A stretch of 64,000 nt of DNA, from assembly GCF_030272615.1 (NCBI RefSeq), contig NC_081412.1, positions 688,886,083 to 688,950,082 of the forward strand, in the 5' to 3' direction. Positions 36,268-46,948 of this stretch are shown here, piece by piece (the first letter of the stretch is position 1; every line of letters starts with the position of its first letter). The stretch is from Cryptomeria japonica. Lineage: Eukaryota > Streptophyta > Pinopsida > Cupressales > Cupressaceae. The notes under the pieces are model-generated. The model made no database searches and was not told the DNA's origin. It worked only from the letters and a program-made list of their open reading frames with translations. The position numbers and the translations under genes are program-made.

Positions 36268-37078
36268 TGTATATGGTGAAAATGGATAACAATAATAACA
36301 ATATTGAAAGACTAAATGAATTCAACCACAAAACCCTAGCCTAACAATCAACAAAGATCCACCATAACATATGAAGATTACCTAAGACAATGCAAATCAC
36401 ATGAAATCACAAAGATTATACCATCACATGTCCAATAGGGTTTTGATCTCCATTCTTCCTATCTCCATTGATCTTGCTTGATATATTTGCTCTTAGATTT
36501 TATATTCACAAGAGCTCAACAAAGAACGGAATGTGGTTGCAAGTAGGATCGTAGTGTAGTCAATTGCATAAAAGATGATTAGCATGAATGATTAGAATGC
36601 ATAGATTAGAATGCATAGAATGATTAGGGTTTGATAATGAAGGAAGCATCTCCTTATATAGAAGACACTATAAGAAATGGAGGGATAAGATTGAGAGGTG
36701 TAAAAGGAGGTCGGCTATGATTAGAGGGTAGGTAAAAGAAATAATAAAATAATGAGAGGGGTAGGTAGTGTATGAATTAAGAGATGAATGACATGTGTCA
36801 TGGGTAGAAAAGGCTAATGAATTAATTAAATAAATAAAGATTTATTTAATTAATAGAAGAAGTGGGATCAATTAAATAAATAAGATATTTATTTAATTTA
36901 GGAAAATGATAATTTAAATAAATAAATGTATTTATTTAAATGAGAAATAAGGCTAGAAGAGGATAAATGAATTAATTAAATAAATAAAGATTTATTTAAT
37001 TAATAGAAGAATTAAGCTTAGATAATTAAATAAATAAAATATTTATTTAATTAGACATGACAATTTTAGGTGTCTACA
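36268..37078 (-). repeat. 3' LTR of the Tat-like element (811 bp)
   Basis: On the minus strand it starts TGTAGACACC at 37078 after the PPT and ends ACCATATACA at 36268. The U3 part (36820-37053) holds five AT-rich palindromes built from TTAAATAAATAAA and its complement. A TATA box, TATATAAGG on the minus strand, lies at 36654-36662. It is 19 bp longer than the other LTR because of two small indels. Confidence 0.93.
36820..37053. repeat. Five AT-rich hairpins in U3
   Basis: Inverted repeats at about 36821-36854, 36870-36898, 36911-36941, 36971-37004 and 37023-37052. Each pairs a TTAATTAAATAAA-type arm with its complement over a 1-6 bp loop. The same set is kept in the other LTR (about 47490-47720), and a similar AT-rich zone occurs in the related LTR at 63130-63500. 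Confidence 0.8.
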
Positions 37079-37092
37079 TTTTTCCCCTCTTT
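37079..37092 (-). promoter_or_regulatory. Polypurine tract of the Tat-like element
   Basis: The minus strand reads AAAGAGGGGAAAAA immediately before the LTR start TGTAGACACC. The same arrangement is seen at 63563-63575. Confidence 0.85.
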
Positions 37093-37321
37093 GAGACAAT
37101 GCGGCTAGTCGCGTTGTTTCAAAGAAGATAAGATGAACTGATACAGAGTTGCCCCAGAATGGGAATGATATGCCCCCTCGAGAGATTGGATGAAAATGTC
37201 TGAAAAAATTGCAGACAATCTCTCGATAAGAAAGACAAGATAGAATGGATTGACCAGATAAAGTGACAAAGTCACGGGATAATGAAGACTGACTCGGGAA
37301 ATGAATGCGAGGGCTAGGGTA

Positions 37322-37330
37322 GGCTATAAG
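37322..37330 (+). promoter_or_regulatory. Possible TATA box of the PMD gene
   Basis: GGCTATAAGA lies about 100 bp before the ATG at 37424 on the plus strand, a plausible distance for a plant core promoter. It is a single motif, so weak evidence. Confidence 0.35.
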
Positions 37331-37604
37331 ATAGACCATGGGGGAAAATACATCCTCATTATCATCTACACATTCACAAGAGCATATTGCAGAGCGAAAA
37401 TAGAGCAGGAGCAGTCAGTAGCGATGGCTTTCACTCACAGATTCGACCGCGTTTGCCGATTTCAGAGGCCAGCAGAGGCAGGAGAGCCGGTAAGTACCAC
37501 CGAACCTCCTCGTACTTTGATGCATTTAATTTTGTCATTAATGCATGTCGAATAGGGTAATAAATGCACTTAGACTAGGGTCCAAAAAGTGTCAAAAAAC
37601 GTCC

Positions 37605-37690
37605 AGGTGCGTCTGTGCAGAGCATAGGCACGTCTGTGTCAAGAAGGCGCGTCTATGTTTTTCAGGCGCGTCTATGCAGTCTTTGAGCGA
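37605..37690 (+). repeat. Short GCGTCTRTG repeats in the PMD intron
   Basis: Four to five imperfect copies of a (G)CGCGTCTATG-like word spaced 20-25 bp apart, the last ones decayed to AGCGAATTTATG and AGCGCATTTGC. Confidence 0.55.
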
Positions 37691-37845
37691 ATTTATGTCA
37701 TGTAAGCGCATTTGCATTTGAAAAGTATGAATTTGCATCTTCTAGGTCAAATCGGCAGTTCTGTGATGAACATATATAGTCGATTGGATAAGCTGCTGAG
37801 GGGATACACTCAAGCAGGTCCTTTAGGAAGACTAGGATAGATCAA

Positions 37846-38123
37846 GGCACTTTGTGATGAACAGTGAGTACCAAGATAGAGTACTTTGTGATGAACAGGG
37901 AGTACTGAAATATGAGCAGCACTTTGTGATGAACAGGGAGTGCAAATGTGAGTAACACTTTGTGATGAACAGGGAGTGTCACACACGTAGTATTTTGTGA
38001 TGAACAGTGAGTACCACTAGGATAAATAGCAACACTTTGTGATGAACAGTGAGTGTCACTAGGGTAGATAGCCATATGCATTTAGATAGCGAGTAGCATT
38101 TTGTGATAAACAGTGAATGCCAC
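37846..38123 (+). repeat. Minisatellite in the PMD intron
   Basis: Seven copies of CACTTTGTGATGAACAGKGA with variable 10-40 bp spacers, plus a degenerate copy near 37757 (TCTGTGATGAACATA). The last copy lies 30 bp before the acceptor. Copies alternate between GTAC-type and GTGTC-type tails, pointing to local duplication. Confidence 0.85.
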
Positions 38124-38579
38124 TATAACTGACATGATTGAGTTGTTTGACTGCAGGAGTATTTGCCGATGCTAGAGTCACGGGAGAGATTCTTGTCGAT
38201 GCAGAGGTTGCGACTTGAGTTGTCACTCGAGGACAGAGCTGCCATCGAGGAGATGGGTTTGAGACGTGTTGTATGTGCCTAAGTTTCGGGCAAACATGGG
38301 TTTGCTGACTGCGCTGGCTGAGAGATGGCACTCTGAGACGTGCACATTTCATCTGCCGATGGGTGAGATGACAGTCACCTTGGAGGATGTATATAGGATT
38401 ATGCGGATACCGATTGATGGGGAGCTGATTCCGTACGATCGAGACGGAGACAGGGATGCCCTTAGACAAGTGTTCTAGGATCCAAGACTGGAGATGAGGG
38501 TGGGACACGTAGCATGGGATACCATGACATGGATAGGATTAGCACTACCAATAGTGTTGGCAGGAGCGATCAGTGAGTT

Positions 38580-40316
38580 CCTCTGTATCAGTTTTGTACC
38601 ATTTTGTATAATGATGTAGACACCTACGGGTGATTGTAGCCATATGATTTTGACATCATTGTATCATGACACTTTATATATATATATGAGATGATGCATC
38701 TTTGCGGCAGCTATATGCATGTGTACCTATGTGATGAGATGTTCTTATGTGATCCTTATGATATGGATGCAAATATGTATATGATGCAATGCAATATTTT
38801 TTTTTTTTGTTCGTTTATGTTTTATATGTGTATGCATGATGCAAATGTGAATGTAAGTAATGCAGATGAATATGATAATGCAAATGTAAATTGTGCTAAC
38901 AGGTGTTGTGTGCAGGATGTGATGCAGTTGTGATATCTATATGTATGTATGAAATGCTTATATGTGGTAATGTAGGTGCAGCTACATGAAATGCAAATGT
39001 TTTTGGTGTGTCATTATACTCAGTCATGTGATAGCAAGCTACGTGGACTCGAGAAGGACGATGGAAGTCAATCAAGAAAAGGGGGATGGAAGACAGAAGA
39101 TATGAAAGTAAAAGAGCTTCTTGTGTGTTATTATCATTGAGCTTTATTATGGCAAGTAGGTTATGACAATCGAGGCATATGTTCGACCCAGAAAGTCATT
39201 GTACCTGTTTGCATGGAGATAAGATAGTCACAAACAAGGAATGCCCCAATTCATACTAGACTCACAGTGTCCTCATATCCTTGGACAAGTCATAGCATTA
39301 CTAAGAGACAATCCACAGACAGAAAATACAAATAGGTGACGATACCCCATCCTCGCCTTTCTAGTCAAAGACATCCTGGAGATAGAATCTCTAGTCAAAG
39401 ACATCCCGGAAAAGCTAAAAGACATGTCACCAGAAAGATAAAATCAAAAGAAAACCAAGACTTGACACCAACACCCACTGTAGTCCTCAAGTTTAGTGTC
39501 TCTTGTCACCTGTATAAGTCTTATTTGATTGTGGTCACAATGTTTACTTTCACAGAAAGGATAGATAGCACTAAACCATAATGTTGTCTGAGTCTGTTGA
39601 AAGATTTGATTTGTTGAAGCCCATTGTTTTTGCTGTCTCATCTAAAATTGACTGAATCCATGAAACTGATACTTTATTGTGGAGAAGACGAAACTTTATT
39701 GCGGATCTGTGATACAAATGTTGCTTTATTGCGGATTGTGCGCGGATAAATTGAAGAAAGGTGGAAGAAACTGTACTCCTCGAAACATGTGATGTTCTCA
39801 GTTCCACACCCATCACTAGACGTAGGATTTGCCTTAGCCACAGATAGGATCTGATTTATTATGGATGGAAAGGGGTGTAAAGGGATGGTTTATTATGAAT
39901 GGCTAACCAATCTTGGGTAGATCAATAACAAGCCATGATGGGAATGGGTAAGTTTATTATGAACGAATAGGTTGTGAGTGTGTGCAAAGTGAAATGATGA
40001 AAGAGAATCCTAAAGGAGGGAGGAGCAATGTCTCTACGCATGGCGCTGGTGACCCAGTTTTCACCATGGTACTTGCCCAGGGCGCCACCGAAGTGGTTTT
40101 CACCGTTGGACAAAATTATTTCTCTTTACTTTTTTTGATTTTTCAATGTTTTTTGTGTCACAAGGCGCTTGTTTGCCAGGTTTTCACCAAGTAACGATTT
40201 TTTTGTTTTATAAATTTTTTTTTTTGTATTTTTGAAATTTTTGATTTTTTTGTATATAAAAATTTTTTTTTTGATTTTTTTTTTTGATTTTTTAATTTTT
40301 TGGATATTCCGAAGAG
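38580..40316. other. 3' region of the Tat-like element, no clear gene
   Basis: It lies between the PMD exons and the sense polyprotein. A two-copy repeat TCTAGTCAAAGACATCC occurs at 39360-39412. Three copies of a GGCGCY...GTTTTCACC module are at about 40040-40195, followed by T-homopolymer tracts. Further PMD exons may be hidden here, but I could not recognise any. Confidence 0.5.
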
Positions 40317-43300
40317 CTATGTGTAGAACCTGTGAAGGTGCATGTTGTTGATAGGATCCTCCAAAGGTTCACCTTCTGTAGTTGAGAGCTGATATGCACC
40401 ATATCCATATGCTGTTGTAATAATGTAAGGACCAAGCCAGTTTGGTTTGAACTTGCCCTTCTTCTCTCTGTCTTGTTGATTTTTAGGATTTTCTCTGAGA
40501 ACTAAGTCCCCTACCTCAAATGTGTGAGGCTTAACCTTATGATTGTAACTGCAACATTCCTTGACTGAATGATGTGTAGCTTGATTGAATGTCTTCCTCG
40601 ATGAAGGAACTGAGATAGAATTACTAGTGTGTGGACTACACAGGCCCATATGCGTGTCACCTGAAGAAGTTTGGGCATCCCTGATAACAAAGTCCTGCGA
40701 GGAAGCTCCATTAAAGGTCCATGATGTATCACTAAAAGGGGATGGATGTGTGAAACAAGTGGATGAGTTATGAAGGCTTATGATTGTGAAAAGAAGTGAA
40801 AGTAGGATAGCATGATGGAGACTTAGGATCAACAAGTATGCTTTTTTAAATAAAATTTTAGAACTTTTGCCCCCAGTTATTTTGACATTAGGGGAGATCA
40901 ACTCTTTCTCTTTTTGGATGATAGGATTTTTATCCTTGACTTTGATTTTTGCAGAGTCCAATAGCTTTTGATTTTGATTTGGACTAAAGGACTTTTCTTT
41001 AGTTTTGACTTTTAGATATTTCTTTTCAAAGCTTGATTTGTGATCCCCAATTAGTGAGGGCTTTTGTAATTGTTGTTGATCTAGGTTTGGGAGAGGAGTG
41101 GAAATGGAATGAGTGGATGATATGGTAAAGATATGTGAGTTCTCAAGAGGTTTGGCGATATGCTCAATAGATTCTTTGTTGGAACCATTCTTAGGACTAT
41201 TGATATCAAGAGATGCTTGCACCACTAGAGGAGATTTGCATTCAGACTTAGTAGCCACAACACTAGGTGGTTCACACCCAATTCCTTGGTCTTGCATACT
41301 GCTTATAGACTATTCCTATTGACTGAATGTCTTAAGAGATAGTGGGATTTGATCAACATGAAAGATATATTCACCACATCCCATGTCTTTAATCTTGAAT
41401 TCTTCTTTGATCTCTGCCTATTTTGATGTAGAAGCTTGCAAGGATTCTGGATCCACATATGCTGAAGAAGGAACAACTTCTCGATTGACTGGGATTGTTA
41501 TTTCTGATCTAGGGCGCAAATTGTTGTAATATATGAATGGATTTGGATCCGCTTTGATGGTCACTTCAACTCCATTATGTGGAAACTTGATACATTGATG
41601 ATATGTAGATGGTACTGTGCTCATCTCATGAATCCAAGGATGTCCCAAAAGTATGTTGTATGTGAGATCTAGATCTAGGACTTGACAAACCACATCTTTT
41701 GTAACTGGCCCAACTTTGAGAGGTAAGGTGATTGTGCCCTTGGATGAACGCTCTTCGTCATCATATGCTTTGATAGTAATTTTGTTTGTAGAATTCACAG
41801 CTTTGTTGGAATATCCCAATTGTTTAATAGTGCTCAATGTACAAATATTTAGACCTGCTCCTCCATCTATCAGGACTCATTTGATTCTATGTTTGTGTAT
41901 GAAGGCTTCAATGTGTAATGGTGCATTATGTGGCTGACTTACAGAGGCATCATTGGCTTATGTGAATGTAAGGAAGTGTGGAATGGAAAGGTATCCCACC
42001 ATGGCTTGAAACTGGTCCACGTTCAGATCAGTAGGAACGGCAGTGTCTCTCAAGACTTTGTCAAGAATAGCTTTATGTGCGGGGGATATGCATAAGAGCT
42101 CAAGGATGGAGATGAGCGCGGGTGTTTTCCCTAACTATTCTACAAGGTCATACTCAAGTTTGGTTGATGAGGAAGCAGTGTTCTTGGCTGGAGCACCTTG
42201 CAAAGTAATTTTACCTTGACGAGTTGTGACATGACATTCCGAGGTAGGTTTGGAAGAAGATCCAACGCCTTTTAGGACAATCCTGGGTCTCCGGGTAGAA
42301 TTCTCAGACGTTTTGTCCTTGATGATAATGGTAGAGAATAAATTGTCCATCGAGATGTGATTGATAGTTGAATCATAGTTATAGGATGCTGTGGTATAGT
42401 TGGTTTGATCCTCTGTGGCTTTAGCTTTTCCCTTGTCATGTTTTGGGAATGGTTCCTTAAACATCTCATGTTCTTGATTGGATGAGTGTCCTTCAATCTG
42501 AATGTCACCTCTATCAATGAGATCTTGTATGATGTTCTTCAGTCGATGACAATTTCCTGTCTTATGACCCTTGCTTTTATGAAATTCACAATACTCATCA
42601 TCATTTCACCAATTTGGTTTAACCTTTGGTTCATATGGCGGGAAATCTGGAATTGTGATCACCTTGTTTGCCACTAACTTCTTGAAAACTGACTCAAGTG
42701 GTTCTCCCAACGAGGTATACTTCCTTCATGATCTAGAAGTTGTTTGAGTATTCACTTGATTGTTTGTAGAACTTGATCCAGAAAAAATGAATTTAGGTCG
42801 CACTATGTTGGCATCAAAAACACCATCATTGACTGTGTTCTTGTTTTTATTCCAAAATCTTGGCTTGTCTTTTCCTTTAAAGTCATCTTTGTTTTCCTTG
42901 AATATTTTAATGACTCCTTGTTCAATTAGGACCTTTTTTGTCGCTAAGACTTTTTCAATGACGTCCTTGAAGGTGGACAAACAAGCTTTCCTTAAGTCAT
43001 AACCAATCTTTTTGTTAACATTTTGGGTGAACATTTCTACCATTTGTTTTTGTGGAATTTCACAAGAGCATCTGCTGGCTAGATTTCTCCATCTTTGTAA
43101 AAATGATGCAAAAGATTCTCCCTCTTTTTGCTTAGTATTGCACAAAGTAGTGACTGATATGTCTGTCTCTATGTTGTAGGAGAAATGTTGAATAAATGCC
43201 TCTGCTAAGTCACCCCATGACTTAATTCTAGGTGGAAGTTGGGAGAACCATTCCATAGCTTGATCACCTAAGCTTTGTGGGAATAATCTCATCAAATATG

Positions 43301-44435
43301 TCTCTTTTGCTGCTACCTCAATGCAAGTTGTGAAAAATTGTCTTATGTGTGCCTTAGGATCCCCTTTTCCTCTATACTTATCAAATTTAGGTGTCACAAA
43401 GTGTGTAGGAAAAGGAGGCATTGGAATGCTCTTGTCAAATGGATAAGGACATATGTCTCTCATTGTGTATGTTGGCTTCGATGTATTTATGTCCTCCATT
43501 TTCTTTTGTAAGTCCCTAATTTGTTGCTCCAAATTGATCTTAGGTGGAGATCGACTTCTTGGACCATACCCCATGCTTGAGGCACCAATTGGAGGAGGAG
43601 CATGTTGCATAGATGGATGATATTGATCATACACATGTTCATATGGAGGAGGTCTATAGTGATGTTGCATATATGGAGCACTTGGTATAGATTCATGTTG
43701 AGGAATGAAATATCTATTTTATCCATGTATACCATACTCTACAGGCATGTCATGTTCTAATGTGTTACCCCCAAATTTGACACGAGGTTTCCTTGTGTCC
43801 AAATTTTGAGCATGCCTTTGAATATCCAATTGCTTTGGTGGTTGAACCTTAGCATTGGTATGTGATTGAGCATATCTGTCTACATAAGACTTCCATAATG
43901 GTCTGCGAAGGTGGGTATCATATGTTTGACCATGTGTATGTGGGACCTCTGGTTTTTGAAGCAAAGATGATGGTGATTCAGGTACCATATGTGGTCCTCT
44001 ATTTCCTCCACTATTAGGTCTCCTTTGATCCATATTAGAGTGAGGTTGTTGCAAAGGTCTATGTTCCATTATTTGAGACATGTCAAAATCATGAGGTATC
44101 TTGGCTCCACTTTGTGCCATCATTTGTAAGAAGTATTGTCTATCCCTCCTCATTATTTCCTCAACCAATCGATTGAAATGGGGATTCATAATGGATTCTT
44201 CCACATCTGCTGAATGTACTGAAAAGTTGTCCACATTGTCATTGTGTGTAGCATTGTTGTTTATAGTGTCCATGTTCTCAACATTTGGAATGTTTCTATA
44301 GACATCCATGTCAGGTAATGTAGTATGATCAGAATTGAAAAAGATATCATTGTCATACTCATAAGAACTCATGTTTGCGGACTCTTGAGCCTCTTTAGTT
44401 TCTCTCCTAGATTTTTGAAGACGGGTTTCAACCAT
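40317..44435 (-). pseudogene. Gag-protease-linker-integrase tail polyprotein
   Basis: All parts share one minus-strand frame from the ATG at 44435 (MVETRLQKSRRETKEA) to 40317, with about nine stops, several readable as CAA or CGA changes. Gag core: FDKYRGKGDPKAHIRQF, AMEWFSQLPP, SWGDLAEAFIQHFS, SFASFLQRWRNLAS. Zinc-knuckle-like CEFHKSKGHKTGNC is at about 42550-42595. Protease: LIDGGAGLNICT (Asp codon at 41865-41867), then LTYNILLGHPWIHEM and VPSTYHQCIKF. Next come a K/S-rich linker, one hydrophobic stretch (AYLLILSLHHAILLSLLFTI, about 40790-40850), and then the integrase C-terminus FEVGDLVLRENPKNQQ, GKFKPNWLGPY, HLHRFYT. No YxDD RT, RNase H or DDE integrase core is present, though these normally separate protease from this tail. 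Confidence 0.88.
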
Positions 44436-46927
44436 GAACTAGGTATTGACCAAGATGTGAGAGACTAGATTAAAAATGGAAAGAGTATGGAAGACCAAGA
44501 GTTGAATGGAATGTAAATGAGTTTGAAGTGTACTTGCAATGTCCAAAGTGTAAGACCAAGTATGTATGTAGTAGAGTAGGTGTGACTTCCAAAGAGAGGA
44601 TAGTTTCTCTTGATGAGGTAAGTTGACCTTGACTCTAAGTAAAACCAAATGAGACCCAAAGGTAAGAAACCTTGATGAGGGACCACTTAGCAAAGTGTTG
44701 TTGTATGTAGTGTGTTGACAAAGTATGATGAGGACAAGCAAGTGACCTTTTGACTCAAGTTTAGACAAATGTGAATGTAATGTAAGGTGTAAAGCAATGA
44801 TGGATTTTGTGAGACCCAAAGACAAGTTGAATGCTAGATGAAAACTTGGAGAAACAACCTAGGAAGCTCAAGAATTCCGAAACTGATTGCTCTTGTTTGC
44901 TGGACTGTAAATATTTTCCAATTTGTGAAGTTGTGACCAAATCTAAATGTTTGACTGTTTTTCGTGACAAGAGGACACAATGTTGATGAGGACTCAATGT
45001 TTGCAAGTGTTTAGACTCTCCAAGAAAAGTGTGTTGTTTGATGTAAAAATGTTTTGCATACACTTGAAAACACAAAAGACACAATGTTTTGCTGTTTGGT
45101 TTTGAATGTTTTGAATGTTTAAAATAAGTCAAGCACAATTCTTATGGCTGGCCAAGAAAATAGTTGTTGATCCCACATGGGGTTTTACCCCCGAGGCTAC
45201 GCTATTCAGAGCGAATACTTAGATGCTTGACCTCACTGGCTCCACCCTCGGCACTCACTTCTCGGGTCAGCCAAGCATCAGTCCCCATGAAAACTCCCCG
45301 TGACGAACTTTGTATCTCTACTAAGAACCGTATGTGTGTGGGCTGCTACCAGAGGTCCGACCTCCTGCCCCAACAACTAGAAGGATTTGGGCTTCTAAAA
45401 CAAAAAGGGGCTAATAAGGGCATCCGCTCGTGTGGCCATACATGCAGCACTTTCAGCTCTGTAAATACAGAAGGCTCCCAGCCAGTAGGGGTTACGCCCT
45501 ATAAATGATCAAATAAATTTGATCAACTAATCAGCACACGTTATCCATAGTTTTCACCATGAATACAGTTGTTTATAGTGGTTCGGAAGAGGTGGGTTTT
45601 CCTCACTACCACTTGGGTTGTTCTCTTCTCACTAGTAGTCCTAATGACCACACGGGAAGACAGGCCCTCTAAAGATTAAACAAAAAGAGCCTATTGCTCA
45701 AGACACAAAAGACAATGATTCAATTTTAGTGCACCAATTGAAGTGTTTGCTAGTCTATGAAAACAAGGCATACAATAAAAATACAAAAACCCTTGCCAAG
45801 GACCCACAACAAAGATTTATTAGTAGTTTGGATTGTTTGAAATAATCACCCCTTCCTGTAAGCACACAAGTTAGGTAAATTTTAGATCCAAAAGACTTTG
45901 TGAAATAGGGGTCTTCAACAATACGTTTTGTTGACCAATTCAAAGATCTGATTCATCATAAAAAAAGACCACCTGTAAAATTTCAAGAGATTTCCAGAAA
46001 TGTAAGAAAATCCAAAAAATTTGCTAATTTGCTCCAAAAATTAATTTTTTATGAAAAATCATAAAAAATTCATATAAAATGCAAAATCGATCCAAAAAAT
46101 CTGAAATTTTTACTGGAGAGTCTTGATGGTCTTCCAAACCTGCACAAAAAATTTTCTACAACAAATCCAAGCAGTTTGTGAGATATAAGTAAAATAATGC
46201 AAAACCTTAATTTTCAAAGATCTAATTTTTGAGGAATGATTTTGCATAAAATTTAAAATTACAAAGAATAGATCCTGTGTATAATTCTAAGAGATTTCCA
46301 AAAATGTAAGAAAATCTGAAAAATTCGCTAATTTGCTCTCAAAATTAATTTTTTATGAAAAATCATAAAAATTCATATAAAATGCAAAATCGATCCACAA
46401 AATCTGAAATTTTTATTGAATCTTTCTGATACTTTTCTTGACCTACAAAAAAAATTTGATGTCAAAATTCAAAGCTGTTTGTGAGATCTGATCAAAATAA
46501 GGAAAAACCCTAATTTTTAAAGATCCGATTTTTAGGGAAATATTTTGCATCAAAATTAAATTCACAAAGAACAAATCTTATGTATAATTATGAGAGATTT
46601 CCAAAAATATAAGAAAATCCAAAAAATTCTCTCATTTACTCTCAAAATTATTTTTTTATGAAAAATCATAAAAAATAAATAAAAAATGAAAATGTACTTC
46701 CAAAATTCTGAATTTTGGATTGAGAGCTCCTGATACTTTCTTCAACCTGCAGAAAAAATTTGGTGCAAAATTTCTAAGCCGTTTATGAGATATGATCAAA
46801 TCTCTCCAAGATCTTGATTTTGTGTCCAAAACCCTAGCTGCACAAGGTTATTCTTCAAATTGTTTTACAAAATAGCAATATAGGGTTAGAAAAATCTGCA
46901 AAAAACATAGATCTAAGAAAAATCCAT
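44436..46927 (-). other. 2.5-kb leader of the Tat-like element
   Basis: Non-coding stretch between PBS and gag, as is usual for Tat-lineage elements. A GC-richer segment at 45150-45510 carries a plus-strand open frame (45164-45508) that I do not recognise and treat as chance. The PBS-proximal part holds a 304-bp triplication. Confidence 0.75.
45940..46800. repeat. Three tandem copies of a ~304-bp unit
   Basis: The landmark AGAGATTTCC starts at 45986, 46290 and 46593. Each copy repeats CAAAATTAATTTTTTATGAA-like and AAATCATAAAAAATTCAT blocks, then TGTGAGAT and a GATCTAATTTTT/GATCCGATTTTT join. Copies diverge noticeably, so the triplication is much older than the nearly identical LTRs. Confidence 0.88.
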
Positions 46928-46945
46928 GTCCCACCGGGCGTGCCA
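46928..46945 (-). promoter_or_regulatory. Primer-binding site of the Tat-like element
   Basis: The minus strand reads TGGCACGCCCGGTGGGAC, three bases after the LTR end ATATACA. It starts with TGG as a tRNA 3'-CCA complement should. I do not assign the tRNA. Confidence 0.75.
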
Positions 46946-46948
46946 AAA

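Larger units (their letters stand above)
37424..38572 (+). pseudogene. Plant mobile domain (PMD/MAIN-like) gene copy, antisense in element
   Basis: Exon 1 (37424-37489) reads MAFTHRFDRVCRFQRPAEAG and ends at the donor GTAAGT. A 667-bp intron ends at TTTGACTGCAG (38156). Exon 2 (from 38157) reads EYLPMLESRERFLSMQRL, then IEEMGLRRV. After a one-base shift near 38268 it continues YVPKFRANMGLLTALAERW, TCTFHLPMGEMTVTLEDVYR, IMRIPIDGELIPYD. TAG at 38476 interrupts VF-DPRLEMRVGHVAWDTM, and exon 2 may end at a GTGAGT donor (38573). The block LLTALAERW...TFHLPMGEMTVTLEDV is the N-terminal signature of the PMD (aminotransferase-like) family, related to Arabidopsis MAIN/MAIL1, nuclear proteins linked to silencing and genome stability. 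Only the N-terminal part is visible. The intron is kept because the gene is antisense to the element RNA. Confidence 0.8.

Noticed and set aside
37846-38123. CRISPR-like regularly interspersed repeat
   Set aside because: Spacers vary in length and are partly repeats themselves, the setting is a plant retrotransposon intron, and no cas gene is present.
38059-38508. 149-codon minus-strand frame opposite the PMD exon
   Set aside because: The plus strand carries the recognisable PMD signature; the minus-strand frame has no motif and is its shadow.
40317-41297. Independent 326-codon gene
   Set aside because: It is in the same frame as the upstream gag-protease and ends in an integrase GPY-type tail, so it is the end of the element's polyprotein.
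45164-45508. 114-codon plus-strand frame in the leader of the Tat-like element
   Set aside because: No recognisable motif, antisense to the element, and no splice or start context; treated as chance in a GC-richer stretch.
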